Source: Hyphomicrobiales bacterium
GTDB taxonomy: Bacteria; Pseudomonadota; Alphaproteobacteria; Rhizobiales; Devosiaceae
Assembly (NCBI GenBank): GCA_028290345.1
Contig: JAQGKB010000180.1
Span: 1-6,046 of the forward strand
Direction: 5' to 3'
Length of the DNA: 6,046 nucleotides
Shown here: positions 1 to 5,398 of the stretch, in pieces
Position numbering within the stretch: the stretch's first letter is position 1
Layout: each line of letters starts with the position of its first letter
Translations under genes and position numbers: made by a program
The notes under the pieces: model-generated
Databases searched by the model: none
Told to the model about the DNA's origin: nothing
The model's input: only the letters and a program-made list of their open reading frames with translations

Positions 1-513
1 CCTGCGCCCTATCCGACCTCCGAAGCGCCGCCGATGGACCACTATTTCGAGACAATTTCCGCCGCCGTTTCCGACAATTTCGGCAAATCGCGTCCAGAAC
101 TTATCATCGAGCCGGGCCGCGCGCTCGTGACCTCGTCCACCTCGCTGCTGCTGCGAGTGAAGCATCAGCGCGGCGGCGTCTCCGTCTATGTCAACGACGG
201 CGCCTATGGCGCGCTGATGGAAGTGAAGTTCATGCACTTTACCCCGCCCGTGCGCGTCTGGCGCGGCCCGCGTGTCCACGACAATGACGGCCAGTTCGAA
301 GGCTTCACCATTTGGGGACCGACCTGTGACAGCTACGACGTGCTGCCGCAAACCTTCACCCTGCCCTCCGATATCGATGAAGACGATTGGATCGAGTTCG
401 GCTTGATGGGCGCCTACACGCAGGCCTCTCTCACCCCGTTCAACGGCTTTGATCGGCGCGATCAATATTGGGTCGACGAGGTCTATACCGGCAAGGATCA
501 GCAGCCGGAGTAA
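1..513 (+). CDS. Ornithine/lysine decarboxylase, fold-III PLP-dependent (C-terminal part)
   Basis: This is the last 170 residues of a decarboxylase that removes CO2 from ornithine and/or lysine to give putrescine or cadaverine, a cytoplasmic step of polyamine synthesis. The frame is open from base 1, so the N-terminal PLP-lysine barrel domain lies outside the window; the first internal ATG (34) is not the true start. Visible family marks are EPGR (visible residues 37-40), which helps hold the PLP phosphate; WGPTCDSYD with the catalytic Cys (about 109) given from the second subunit of the dimer; and MGAYTQAS...FNGF with the PLP-contacting Tyr (about 139). These match the C-terminal beta domain of eukaryotic-type ODC and bacterial LdcA/ODC proteins of about 380 residues. 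Substrate preference for ornithine or lysine cannot be read from this part. No clear intrinsic terminator follows, but hairpin repeats begin 43 bases downstream. Confidence 0.93.
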   Translation, partial: PAPYPTSEAPPMDHYFETISAAVSDNFGKSRPELIIEPGRALVTSSTSLLLRVKHQRGGVSVYVNDGAYGALMEVKFMHFTPPVRVWRGPRVHDNDGQFEGFTIWGPTCDSYDVLPQTFTLPSDIDEDDWIEFGLMGAYTQASLTPFNGFDRRDQYWVDEVYTGKDQQPE

Positions 514-556
514 TCGCGCGGGCTCGGTGATCTGCACCTTCCCCAAACCTGAAACC

Positions 557-590
557 GTCATTACCCGGTTCATCCGGGTAATCCAGTCTT
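557..590 (+). repeat. Half copy of hairpin-type palindromic repeat
   Basis: The unit is GTCA (557-560), a perfect 8-bp stem TTACCCGG / CCGGGTAA (561-568 and 574-581) around the 5-base loop TTCAT, then TCCAGTCT. Including the flanking A and T, the stem reaches 9 bp. The same plan (GTCA, 8-bp stem, 5-base loop, CCAG-type tail) occurs in both halves of the element at 629-716 but with different stem bases. It resembles the GTCAT-hairpin-CCAG intergenic repeats common in proteobacterial chromosomes. It could also act as a 3' end stabiliser for the decarboxylase mRNA; that role is inference. Confidence 0.7.
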
Positions 591-628
591 GCTTGCCCGC
601 GGTTCGATCGCCTTCGCGCCCCCCACTC

Positions 629-716
629 GTCACCCTCGTGTTCGACACGAGGGCCCAGACTGCCGGCGGCAGTGTTCGCCACAAGTCTGGGTTCTCGCGT
701 CGAGCGCGAGAATGAC
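629..716. repeat. Paired-hairpin palindromic element (two head-to-head units)
   Basis: The element is an 88-base inverted repeat. Outer ends are GTCA (629-632) and TGAC (713-716). The left arm holds the hairpin CCCTCGTG / CACGAGGG (633-640, 646-653, loop TTCGA); the right arm holds TTCTCGCG / CGCGAGAA (692-699, 705-712, loop TCGAG). Between them CCCAGACT (654-661) pairs with AGTCTGGG (684-691), and inside lies a further 15-base palindrome, ACTGCCG-G-CGGCAGT (659-673). As RNA or extruded DNA it would form a cross-like structure. It is most likely a non-autonomous intergenic repeat; no transposase is nearby. Confidence 0.75.
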
Positions 717-764
717 GACCGAGGGCGGGGATGCAAGCATCGATCCCCTCCTCGGAGCCCGGCC

Positions 765-945
765 ATGGTCCCACTTGCAGAGCTCGGATCGCGGATCTGT
801 ATCCTGGGCCCGTCCAATTCCGGCAAGTCCAGAATCGACTCAAATACCAACCGATCGTCGCGGCGCAGACATACCGGTCCTACGGCTCGATTCGGTGCGC
901 GAGCTGAACCGCTACTACCGATTCTGGGGCCTGAAACGCCCCTGA
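765..945 (+). pseudogene. Remnant of a small P-loop ATPase/kinase-like gene, internally deleted
   Basis: A start with a GGAG ribosome site (754-757, 7 bases before ATG 765) opens MVPLAELGSRICILGPSNSGKS, containing a Walker A motif GPSNSGKS (807-830). This matches the N-terminus, as I recall it, of roughly 170-180-residue adenylate-kinase-like P-loop proteins of alphaproteobacteria. The expected continuation is absent. Instead, in another frame, bases about 868-945 encode DIPVLRLDSVRELNRYYRFW followed by GLKRP and a TGA stop, which looks like the C-terminus of the same family. About 60 codons remain, so the middle (including Walker B and lid regions) appears deleted with a frame change. The N-terminal frame runs on to 1058 without recognisable content. 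Recognition of the C-terminal piece is less certain than the Walker A. Confidence 0.55.
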
Positions 946-1051
946 TTGGAGCCCAAATCGCGGCGCCGGGGGGCATGGCTCAGCATTGCTGCCTGCCCTT
1001 TTGCCAGTCCCCGCGTCATGCGACAGGGCGTCGCACCTACTTTGATGCCGT

Positions 1052-1095
1052 GCCATGATTTTGCCATGAAATAGTCCCGAATCCGCCATGAGCCT
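1052..1095. repeat. Phased 11-nt repeat upstream of the EF-hand gene
   Basis: GCCATGA occurs at 1052-1058, 1063-1069 and 1085-1091. The starts are 11 and 22 bases apart, so the sequence reads as four 11-base units of which the third (GTCCCGA, 1074-1080) is degenerate. One turn of B-DNA is about 10.5 bases, so the copies lie on nearly the same face of the helix. The array ends at the edge of a possible -35 box. It could be an operator or a chance short repeat. Confidence 0.4.
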
Positions 1096-1121
1096 TGCCT
1101 CAATTCCCCTCGTCCGATAAT
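1095..1121 (+). promoter_or_regulatory. Weak candidate promoter for the EF-hand gene
   Basis: TTGCCT (1095-1100) and GATAAT (1116-1121) resemble -35 and -10 boxes, separated by 15 bases, which is shorter than the usual 16-18. The predicted transcript would have a leader of roughly 55-60 bases before the ATG at 1186. The -10 match is good; the spacing lowers confidence. Confidence 0.3.
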
Positions 1122-1185
1122 CATCGTGATGGCAGCTGCATGAACCCAGCGCGCCAAATACTAACAAACGCTCATGGAGACTGCT

Positions 1186-1569
1186 ATGAAACCGATCCTC
1201 AAAGTATCGGCTGCCGTACTGATCGCGGCCATTTCTACCTTCCCGGCGGTCGCCGCTACTGCGCCTGCTATGGCTCCGGCTGCCAAGACGGTCGCCGCCA
1301 AGCCGGCCGTCGCAAAGGCCGCTCCGGCCAAGGTTGCGGCCGTCGCCCCTGCCAAGGCTGCCCCTGCCAAAGCTGTCGCCAAGGCCGCGCCCCTGACCTT
1401 CAAGAAGATCGACGCCAACCACGATGGCAAGGTCTCCGAGGCAGAGCTGAAGGCCGTGTCGCCGAAGCTGACCAAGGCAGAATTCGCAACTGCCGATTCC
1501 GACAAAAGCGGCGCTCTCTCGCTCGCCGAAGTCGCAAAGTACTTCAAGGCGCACACTGCCAAGAAGTAA
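1186..1569 (+). CDS. Exported EF-hand protein with Ala/Lys/Pro-rich linker
   Basis: This 127-residue protein is probably an exported calcium-binding protein. Residues 1-23 look like a signal peptide: MKPILK, a hydrophobic stretch, then a possible signal peptidase I site after AVA (21-23). Residues 24-70 form a low-complexity linker of Ala, Lys, Pro and Val with seven lysines and no acidic residue. Two EF-hand loops follow: DANHDGKVSEAE (76-87) and DSDKSGALSLAE (104-115), each with acidic or oxygen ligands at positions 1, 3, 5 and Glu at 12. The start at 1186 is chosen because GGAGA (1176-1180) lies 5 bases upstream; an in-frame ATG at 1174 has no ribosome site and would spoil the signal peptide. 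The gene stands alone, with its own terminator, convergent with the SDR gene. Its precise function is unknown; calcium binding follows from the family. Confidence 0.88.
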   Translation: MKPILKVSAAVLIAAISTFPAVAATAPAMAPAAKTVAAKPAVAKAAPAKVAAVAPAKAAPAKAVAKAAPLTFKKIDANHDGKVSEAELKAVSPKLTKAEFATADSDKSGALSLAEVAKYFKAHTAKK

Positions 1570-1599
1570 GCCGGCATCGTCCAGCCGAACGTATTGGGG

Positions 1600-1626
1600 A
1601 GCCACGCCGACGACGGCGTGGCTTTT
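1600..1626 (+). terminator. Intrinsic terminator of the EF-hand gene
   Basis: A perfect stem GCCACGCCG / CGGCGTGGC (1601-1609 and 1614-1622, extended by A1600-T1623) closes a 4-base loop ACGA and is followed by TTTT. It lies 31 bases after the EF-hand stop. On the other strand the hairpin is followed by CCCC rather than a T run, so it mainly ends rightward transcription; leftward SDR transcripts have only the hairpin. Confidence 0.88.
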
Positions 1627-1631
1627 CCTAT

Positions 1632-2675
1632 TCAGGGGTGCGTGGTCTTGATCAGCCCCAACCGGATAAGACTTTCAGCAGCGCTGAGCGTCGCCTCCTC
1701 CGGCGACCGATAGTCCCGGCCAAGCAGCGCCCTGCCCTTCGAACCGTCGAAGTGCTTTTCATTGCCGATGTCATTGATGATCTGCCGCGTGGGGCCGCCG
1801 AAGAAGGCCAATAGGCGGATGATCCAGTCCGGCACGGTACGAATGGTGACCTTGTGGCCGGGATAGGCCCTGCGTAAGATCTTGGCGACGTCCGGGAACG
1901 GCAGATACGGCCCCGTCGCGAGATAGCGCTGCCCGATCGCCTCGGGCTTTTCAAGCGCCGCCACATGCATGGCCGCCACGTCGCGCACATCGATGACGCA
2001 AAAGCCATTGCTCGGCATGGCGGGCATCGTCCCGTCCATCAGCCCTGAAACCAGGCTCAGCGATATGCTGGTATCGGCATCGGCGGCCGGTCCCAAGATC
2101 ATGCCGGGATGGACGGTAGTGAGTTGCATGTCGTTATTGGCTGCAAAGGTCCACGCCGCACGCTCCGCCAGCGTCTTGCCGATGCAGTAGGCCCACTTCC
2201 AGCGCATGGCGTCGAGATTGGTATAGTCGGCCTCGGTATAGGTGCGCTTGCCGGTGGTGTGCCCCAGGCCATAGCCAACCGTCGCAATCGACGACGTGAT
2301 GACTACCCGCGAGATCCCGGCTTCGTGGGCGAAGCGCAAAACCCGCTCCGTGCCGTCGACCGCCGGCCGGATCACTACATCGGGGTCCTTCGGCTCCTCG
2401 CCGAGGATCTGCGTCGCAACATGCACGACAGCGCCCACGCCTTGCATGGCCTCGGCCCAGCCCTCCTCGGCCATCAGATCGCAGATCACGAAATCAAGCC
2501 TGCCCGCCGCGTCTTCCCCGGCTAGGGCCGCGACCGTGGCCCGCACGCCATCCGCCTTGGCCAGCGTCCGCAACGTGCCCCGCACGCGGTAACCGGCGCG
2601 CAGCAACTCGATGACCGTCCACTTGCCGACGAACCCGCTGGCTCCCGTTACCAGCACCAAACTCTTGTCTGCCAC
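1632..2675 (-). CDS. Extended SDR NAD(P)-dependent oxidoreductase (dihydroflavonol-reductase-like)
   Basis: This 347-residue cytoplasmic enzyme belongs to the extended short-chain dehydrogenase family, near the dihydroflavonol-4-reductase / Gre2-type aldehyde-ketone reductases. The nucleotide-binding motif TGASGFVG is at residues 10-17, the catalytic Ser is in VITSS (128-129), and the YxxxK pair is YCIGK (Tyr163, Lys167). HPGMILGP (about 189-196) and the DVRDVA substrate-domain segment (229-234) are also typical. The likely reaction is NADPH-dependent reduction of an aldehyde or ketone; the substrate cannot be told. The start is taken as GTG 2675, because GGAGGG (2687-2682) sits 6 bases upstream; an in-frame TTG at 2690 would include that ribosome site in the coding part. 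A terminator separates it from rplQ, so it is probably not part of the ribosomal operon although co-oriented with it. Confidence 0.9.
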   Translation of the reverse strand: MADKSLVLVTGASGFVGKWTVIELLRAGYRVRGTLRTLAKADGVRATVAALAGEDAAGRLDFVICDLMAEEGWAEAMQGVGAVVHVATQILGEEPKDPDVVIRPAVDGTERVLRFAHEAGISRVVITSSIATVGYGLGHTTGKRTYTEADYTNLDAMRWKWAYCIGKTLAERAAWTFAANNDMQLTTVHPGMILGPAADADTSISLSLVSGLMDGTMPAMPSNGFCVIDVRDVAAMHVAALEKPEAIGQRYLATGPYLPFPDVAKILRRAYPGHKVTIRTVPDWIIRLLAFFGGPTRQIINDIGNEKHFDGSKGRALLGRDYRSPEEATLSAAESLIRLGLIKTTHP

Positions 2676-2731
2676 GCCCTGCCCTCCCAAACCGGTTCAG
2701 GCGGGATCATGCTCACACGGCGCGGCAAACG

Positions 2732-2764
2732 AAAAGGGCGGCCACGAAAATTCCGCGACCACCC
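2732..2764 (-). terminator. Intrinsic terminator of the rpsM-rplQ operon
   Basis: On the minus strand, GGGTGGTCGCG (2764-2754) pairs with CGTGGCCGCCC (2746-2736) over 11 pairs including three G-U wobbles, with a 7-base loop, followed by TTTT (2735-2732). It lies 31 bases after the rplQ stop and before the SDR gene, so it should end most ribosomal-operon transcription. Confidence 0.82.
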
Positions 2765-2795
2765 TCAAAATTGATTTCGCAGCGAGAGCGCCTAG

Positions 2796-3227
2796 TTAGG
2801 CGGCGAAGCTCGGCTCTTCGTCGCGAACGCGTTCCTGCACCGGGCCGCTATCGAGGCCCTTGGCATTGACGTCGCGATCAACGAATTCGATGACGGCGAT
2901 CGGCGCGTTGTCGCCATAGCGATACCCGGCCTTCAGGATGCGGATATAGCCGCCCTGCCGTTCCTTGTAGCGGCCGCCGAGCACTGCGAAGAGCTTGCGC
3001 ACCTGGTCTTCATCGCGGACCTGCGCGATCGCCTGGCGGCGAGCATGCAGATCGCCGCGCTTGGCCAGCGTGATCAGCTTTTCGACGATGGGCCGAAGCT
3101 CCTTCGCCTTGGGCAGCGTGGTAACGATCTGCTCGTGCTTGATCAGCGCTGCGGACATATTCGCGAACATCGCCTTGCGGTGGGACGAAGTCCGGTTGAG
3201 CTTACGGTTCGAGTTACCGTGGCGCAT
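2796..3227 (-). CDS. rplQ: Ribosomal protein L17 (bL17)
   Basis: This 143-residue protein is bL17 of the large ribosomal subunit, located near the peptide exit tunnel. The strongly conserved N-terminus MRHGNSNRKLNRTSSHRKAM is present, followed by the N-terminal region to about residue 100 with LPKAKELRPIVEKLITLAK and the RYKERQGGYIRILK segment. The C-terminal tail (about 110-143, ending EEPSFAA) is longer than in the 127-residue E. coli protein, as is usual in alphaproteobacteria. AGGGAG (3240-3235) lies 7 bases before the ATG. It is the last gene of the operon, 36 bases after rpoA and closed by the terminator downstream. Confidence 0.98.
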   Translation of the reverse strand: MRHGNSNRKLNRTSSHRKAMFANMSAALIKHEQIVTTLPKAKELRPIVEKLITLAKRGDLHARRQAIAQVRDEDQVRKLFAVLGGRYKERQGGYIRILKAGYRYGDNAPIAVIEFVDRDVNAKGLDSGPVQERVRDEEPSFAA

Positions 3228-3263
3228 TTTTAGTCTCCCTTAACACTTGGGCTCTGCGCGAGA

Positions 3264-4283
3264 TCAATAGTGATCTTCGTAGCGCTTGGCGAGGTCATCG
3301 ATATTCTCAGGTGGCCAGTTGGCAACATCCATCCCGAGATGCAGGCCCATCTGCGCCAGCACTTCCTTGATTTCGTTGAGCGACTTGCGCCCGAAATTCG
3401 GAGTGCGGAGCATTTCGGCTTCCGTCTTCTGGATGAGATCGCCAATGTAGACGATGTTGTCGTTCTTGAGGCAGTTGGCCGAACGGACAGAAAGCTCGAG
3501 CTCGTCGACCTTCTTGAGCAGTGCCGGATTGAAGGCAAGTTCCGGAACCTGGTCCTGGGCCTTTTCCTTGCTCGGCTCTTCGAAGTTCACGAACACCGTC
3601 AGCTGATCCTGCAGGATGCGCGCGGCATAAGCCACTGCGTCCTCAGGCGAGATCGCGCCATTGGTTTCGACCTGAAGCGTCAGCTTGTCATAGTCGAGCA
3701 CCTGACCCTCGCGGGTGGCATCGACTTTGTACGAAACGCGGCGTACCGGCGAGAACAGCGCATCCACCGGGATATAGCCGATCGGCGCATCTTCCGGGCG
3801 GTTGCGGTCCGCCGGAACATAGCCCTTGCCGGTATTGACGGTGAACTCGATGTTGATCTCGGCGCCGTCATCAAGGTGACAGATTACCAGCTCAGGATTC
3901 AGGACCTCGATATCGCCAGTAACCTTGATGTCGCCGGCGACGACCGCACCAGGACCTTGCTTGGAAAGCGAAAGGCGCTTCGGGCCCTCCGAATTCATCT
4001 TGATGGCAATTTCTTTGACGTTCAGCACGAAATCGGTAATGTCTTCGCGCACGCCGGGGAGCGACGAGAACTCGTGCAGGATGCCGTCAATCTGGATGGC
4101 AGTGATGGCTGCCCCCTGAAGCGAAGACAGAAGTACACGACGCAGAGCATTGCCCAGTGTCAGCCCATATCCGCGCTCAAGCGGCTCGGCAACTACCGAG
4201 GCCACGCGCGCGTTGTCGCTGCCCGAAACGATGTCCAGCTTGGTCGGCTTTATCAGCTCTTGCCAGTTCCTCTGGATGGTCAC
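3264..4283 (-). CDS. rpoA: RNA polymerase alpha subunit
   Basis: This 339-residue protein is the alpha subunit, whose dimer starts assembly of RNA polymerase and whose C-terminal domain binds UP elements and activators. The N-terminal domain (about 1-235) includes the conserved ERGYGLTLGNALRRVLLSS (residues 36-54) and KGYVPADRNR. A charged linker (about 236-248) leads to the C-terminal domain, where the DNA-contacting residues matching E. coli R265, N268, C269, G296, K298, S299 and E302 are all kept (R267, N270, C271, G298, K300, S301, E304). The start is GTG at 4283, supported by GAAAGGA (4297-4291) 7 bases upstream and by the family N-terminus MTIQRNWQEL. Its neighbours are rpsK and rplQ, without rpsD, the usual alphaproteobacterial order. 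Confidence 0.98.
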   Translation of the reverse strand: MTIQRNWQELIKPTKLDIVSGSDNARVASVVAEPLERGYGLTLGNALRRVLLSSLQGAAITAIQIDGILHEFSSLPGVREDITDFVLNVKEIAIKMNSEGPKRLSLSKQGPGAVVAGDIKVTGDIEVLNPELVICHLDDGAEINIEFTVNTGKGYVPADRNRPEDAPIGYIPVDALFSPVRRVSYKVDATREGQVLDYDKLTLQVETNGAISPEDAVAYAARILQDQLTVFVNFEEPSKEKAQDQVPELAFNPALLKKVDELELSVRSANCLKNDNIVYIGDLIQKTEAEMLRTPNFGRKSLNEIKEVLAQMGLHLGMDVANWPPENIDDLAKRYEDHY

Positions 4284-4379
4284 GGTAACGTCCTTTCAAA
4301 ATAGCGGCATTCGCCCGCCGCTTAGCCGCAAACGCAATAGTGCCCAGAGGGCCAAGCAGCCCCCGGGCGTAAACCTTGA

Positions 4380-4772
4380 TTAGACGCGGCGCCGCTTGCG
4401 AGGACGGCAACCATTGTGCGGGATCGAAGTCACGTCACGGATGCTGGTGACGTTGAAGCCCGCGGCCTGCAGCGCACGGAGCGCCGACTCACGGCCTGAA
4501 CCCGGACCGCGCACTTCGACCTCAAGGGTCTTCATGCCGTGTTCCTGGGCCTTCTTGGCCGCATCTTCCGCAGCGACCTGGGCGGCATACGGGGTGGACT
4601 TGCGCGAACCCTTGAAGCCCATCACGCCCGAGGACGACCAGGAGATCGTATTCCCCTGCACGTCGGTGATGGTCACCATGGTGTTGTTGAAGGAGGCGTT
4701 CACGTGAGCGACGCCCGAAGTGATATTCTTGCGTTCCTTGCGGCGTACGCGAGTCGTTTCAGTCTTAGCCAT
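4380..4772 (-). CDS. rpsK: Ribosomal protein S11 (uS11)
   Basis: This 130-residue protein is uS11 on the platform of the small subunit, near the mRNA path and the Shine-Dalgarno helix. Family marks include HVNASFNNTMVTITD, the STPYAAQVAAEDAAKKA stretch, EVRGPGSGRESALRAL and the very conserved C-terminus PHNGCRPRKRRRV. The Asn in PHNG is the position known to form isoaspartate in E. coli S11. Length equals the usual 129-130 residues. AGAGGA (4783-4778) lies 5 bases before the ATG. It follows rpsM after a 75-base gap and precedes rpoA after 96 bases. Confidence 0.98.
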   Translation of the reverse strand: MAKTETTRVRRKERKNITSGVAHVNASFNNTMVTITDVQGNTISWSSSGVMGFKGSRKSTPYAAQVAAEDAAKKAQEHGMKTLEVEVRGPGSGRESALRALQAAGFNVTSIRDVTSIPHNGCRPRKRRRV

Positions 4773-4847
4773 TTAAGTCCTCTGTTCGATATCAGCGCCG
4801 CCGTAAGCAGAATGCCCCGGCAGCTCCACCGAAGAACCCGAAGGTTC

Positions 4848-5216
4848 TTATTTCTTCTTGCCGGCGATCGCCTTGGCAGGGCCCTTGCGGGTGCGCGCAT
4901 TGGTATGGGTGCGCTGGCCGCGGACCGGCAGACCACGGCGATGCCGCAGGCCACGGTAGTTGCCAAGATCCATGAGACGCTTGATGTTCATCGACACCTG
5001 GCGGCGGAGGTCACCCTCAACCGTGTAGTCCCGATCGATCGTCTCGCGGATCGCAATGACTTCAGCGTCGGTCAATTCATTGACGCGGCGCTCGGCCGGA
5101 ATCCCGACCTTCGTAGTGATCTCTTCGGCGAACTTGTCGCCAATCCCGTGAATGTACTGAAGCGCGATGATCACGCGCTTGTTCGTCGGGATATTGACGC
5201 CAGCAATACGAGCCAC
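4848..5216 (-). CDS. rpsM: Ribosomal protein S13 (uS13)
   Basis: This 122-residue protein is uS13 in the head of the small subunit; it bridges to the large subunit and its tail reaches tRNA. The start of the family, MARIAGVNIP, is followed by the helix-two-turn-helix-like core (ALQYIHGIGDKFA), the coiled region DRDYTVEGDLRRQV, and the conserved basic stretch YRGLRHRRGLPVRGQRTHTN, then a Lys/Arg-rich tail ending AGKKK. The start is GTG at 5216, supported by AAGGAG (5229-5224) 7 bases upstream. It is the first gene after the gap holding the candidate promoter and leader hairpins. Confidence 0.98.
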   Translation of the reverse strand: MARIAGVNIPTNKRVIIALQYIHGIGDKFAEEITTKVGIPAERRVNELTDAEVIAIRETIDRDYTVEGDLRRQVSMNIKRLMDLGNYRGLRHRRGLPVRGQRTHTNARTRKGPAKAIAGKKK

Positions 5217-5259
5217 GTCCGCTCTCCTTCATGCAACACGGGTCACGCCCGCGCCGTTT

Positions 5260-5305
5260 AACAACAACAAGGGACCGGAACTCCGACCCCTCACCCAAAC
5301 TGAGG
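5260..5305 (-). promoter_or_regulatory. rpsM leader: two adjacent hairpins, the second terminator-like
   Basis: On the minus strand, hairpin A pairs CCTCA (5305-5301) with TGAGG (5293-5289), loop GTTTGGG. Hairpin B pairs GGGGTCGG (5290-5283) with CCGGTCCC (5278-5271) over 8 pairs with two G-U wobbles, loop AGTT, and is followed by a T-rich run, TTGTTGTTGTT (5270-5260). A and B share bases 5289-5290, and A can extend into the GGGG of B through wobble pairs, so they partly compete. B may end adk transcripts, or the pair may attenuate rpsM. E. coli controls this operon through S4 bound to the rpsM leader; whether anything like that works here is unknown. Confidence 0.45.
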
Positions 5306-5343
5306 AACCGAATCCAGCCCAATAATCTATGAGACTGGTGCGG

Positions 5344-5372
5344 TTCTTAGTGGCAAGCCTGCGCAGAGTCAA
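5344..5372 (-). promoter_or_regulatory. Candidate promoter for rpsM-rpsK-rpoA-rplQ
   Basis: On the minus strand, TTGACT (5372-5367) is a strong -35 box and TAAGAA (5349-5344) a partial -10 box, with a 17-base spacer. Transcription would begin near 5337 and give a leader of about 120 bases that contains both hairpins. The -35 match and spacing are good, the -10 weak. A second, poorer set starting from TTGCCA (5356-5351) overlaps it. Confidence 0.5.
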
Positions 5373-5398
5373 CTGCCCAGACCACGCTGCCTTACATA

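Larger units (their letters stand above)
514..1185. other. Gene-poor interval with repeats and a gene remnant
   Basis: About 670 bases separate the decarboxylase stop from the EF-hand gene. The supportable contents are listed separately: two palindromic repeat elements, a P-loop gene remnant, phased 11-mers and a weak promoter. There is also a small imperfect hairpin at 727-748 (GGGGAT / ATCCCC arms) just after the larger repeat. In 946-1051 I see no gene, RNA gene or convincing structure. Several open frames cross the interval on both strands, but apart from the remnant none has a plausible start with a ribosome site or recognisable protein content. Confidence 0.7.

Noticed and set aside
557..716. 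Repeated hairpins considered as a CRISPR array or a tandem terminator
   Set aside because: The units are in opposite orientation, are not identical and have no regular spacers, and no T run follows any stem.
440..976. Several open frames across the gap after the decarboxylase (440-976 minus, 449-715 plus, 589-945 plus)
   Set aside because: They run through palindromic repeats, have no ribosome site or family match, and only the C-terminal end of the 589-945 frame has recognisable content, which is reported as part of the gene remnant.
946..1051. Possible tRNA or small RNA in the GC-rich stretch after the gene remnant
   Set aside because: No cloverleaf arms, T-loop motif or terminator could be found by eye on either strand.
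880..1605. A 241-codon minus-strand frame and a 239-codon plus-strand frame (1095-1814) overlapping the EF-hand gene
   Set aside because: Their Gly/Arg/Ser-rich and Cys/Arg-rich translations are frame shifts of the Ala/Lys linker DNA. The EF-hand frame has a signal peptide, ribosome site and two calcium loops.
2690..2697. AACCGGTT palindrome upstream of the SDR gene as an operator
   Set aside because: It is only 8 bases in GC-rich DNA, occurs once, and no promoter boxes could be placed around it.
3270..4304. A 344-codon open frame on the + strand opposite rpoA
   Set aside because: It is the antisense shadow of rpoA, which fully explains the sequence; long antisense frames are common in GC-rich DNA with strong codon bias. 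It has no recognisable domain.
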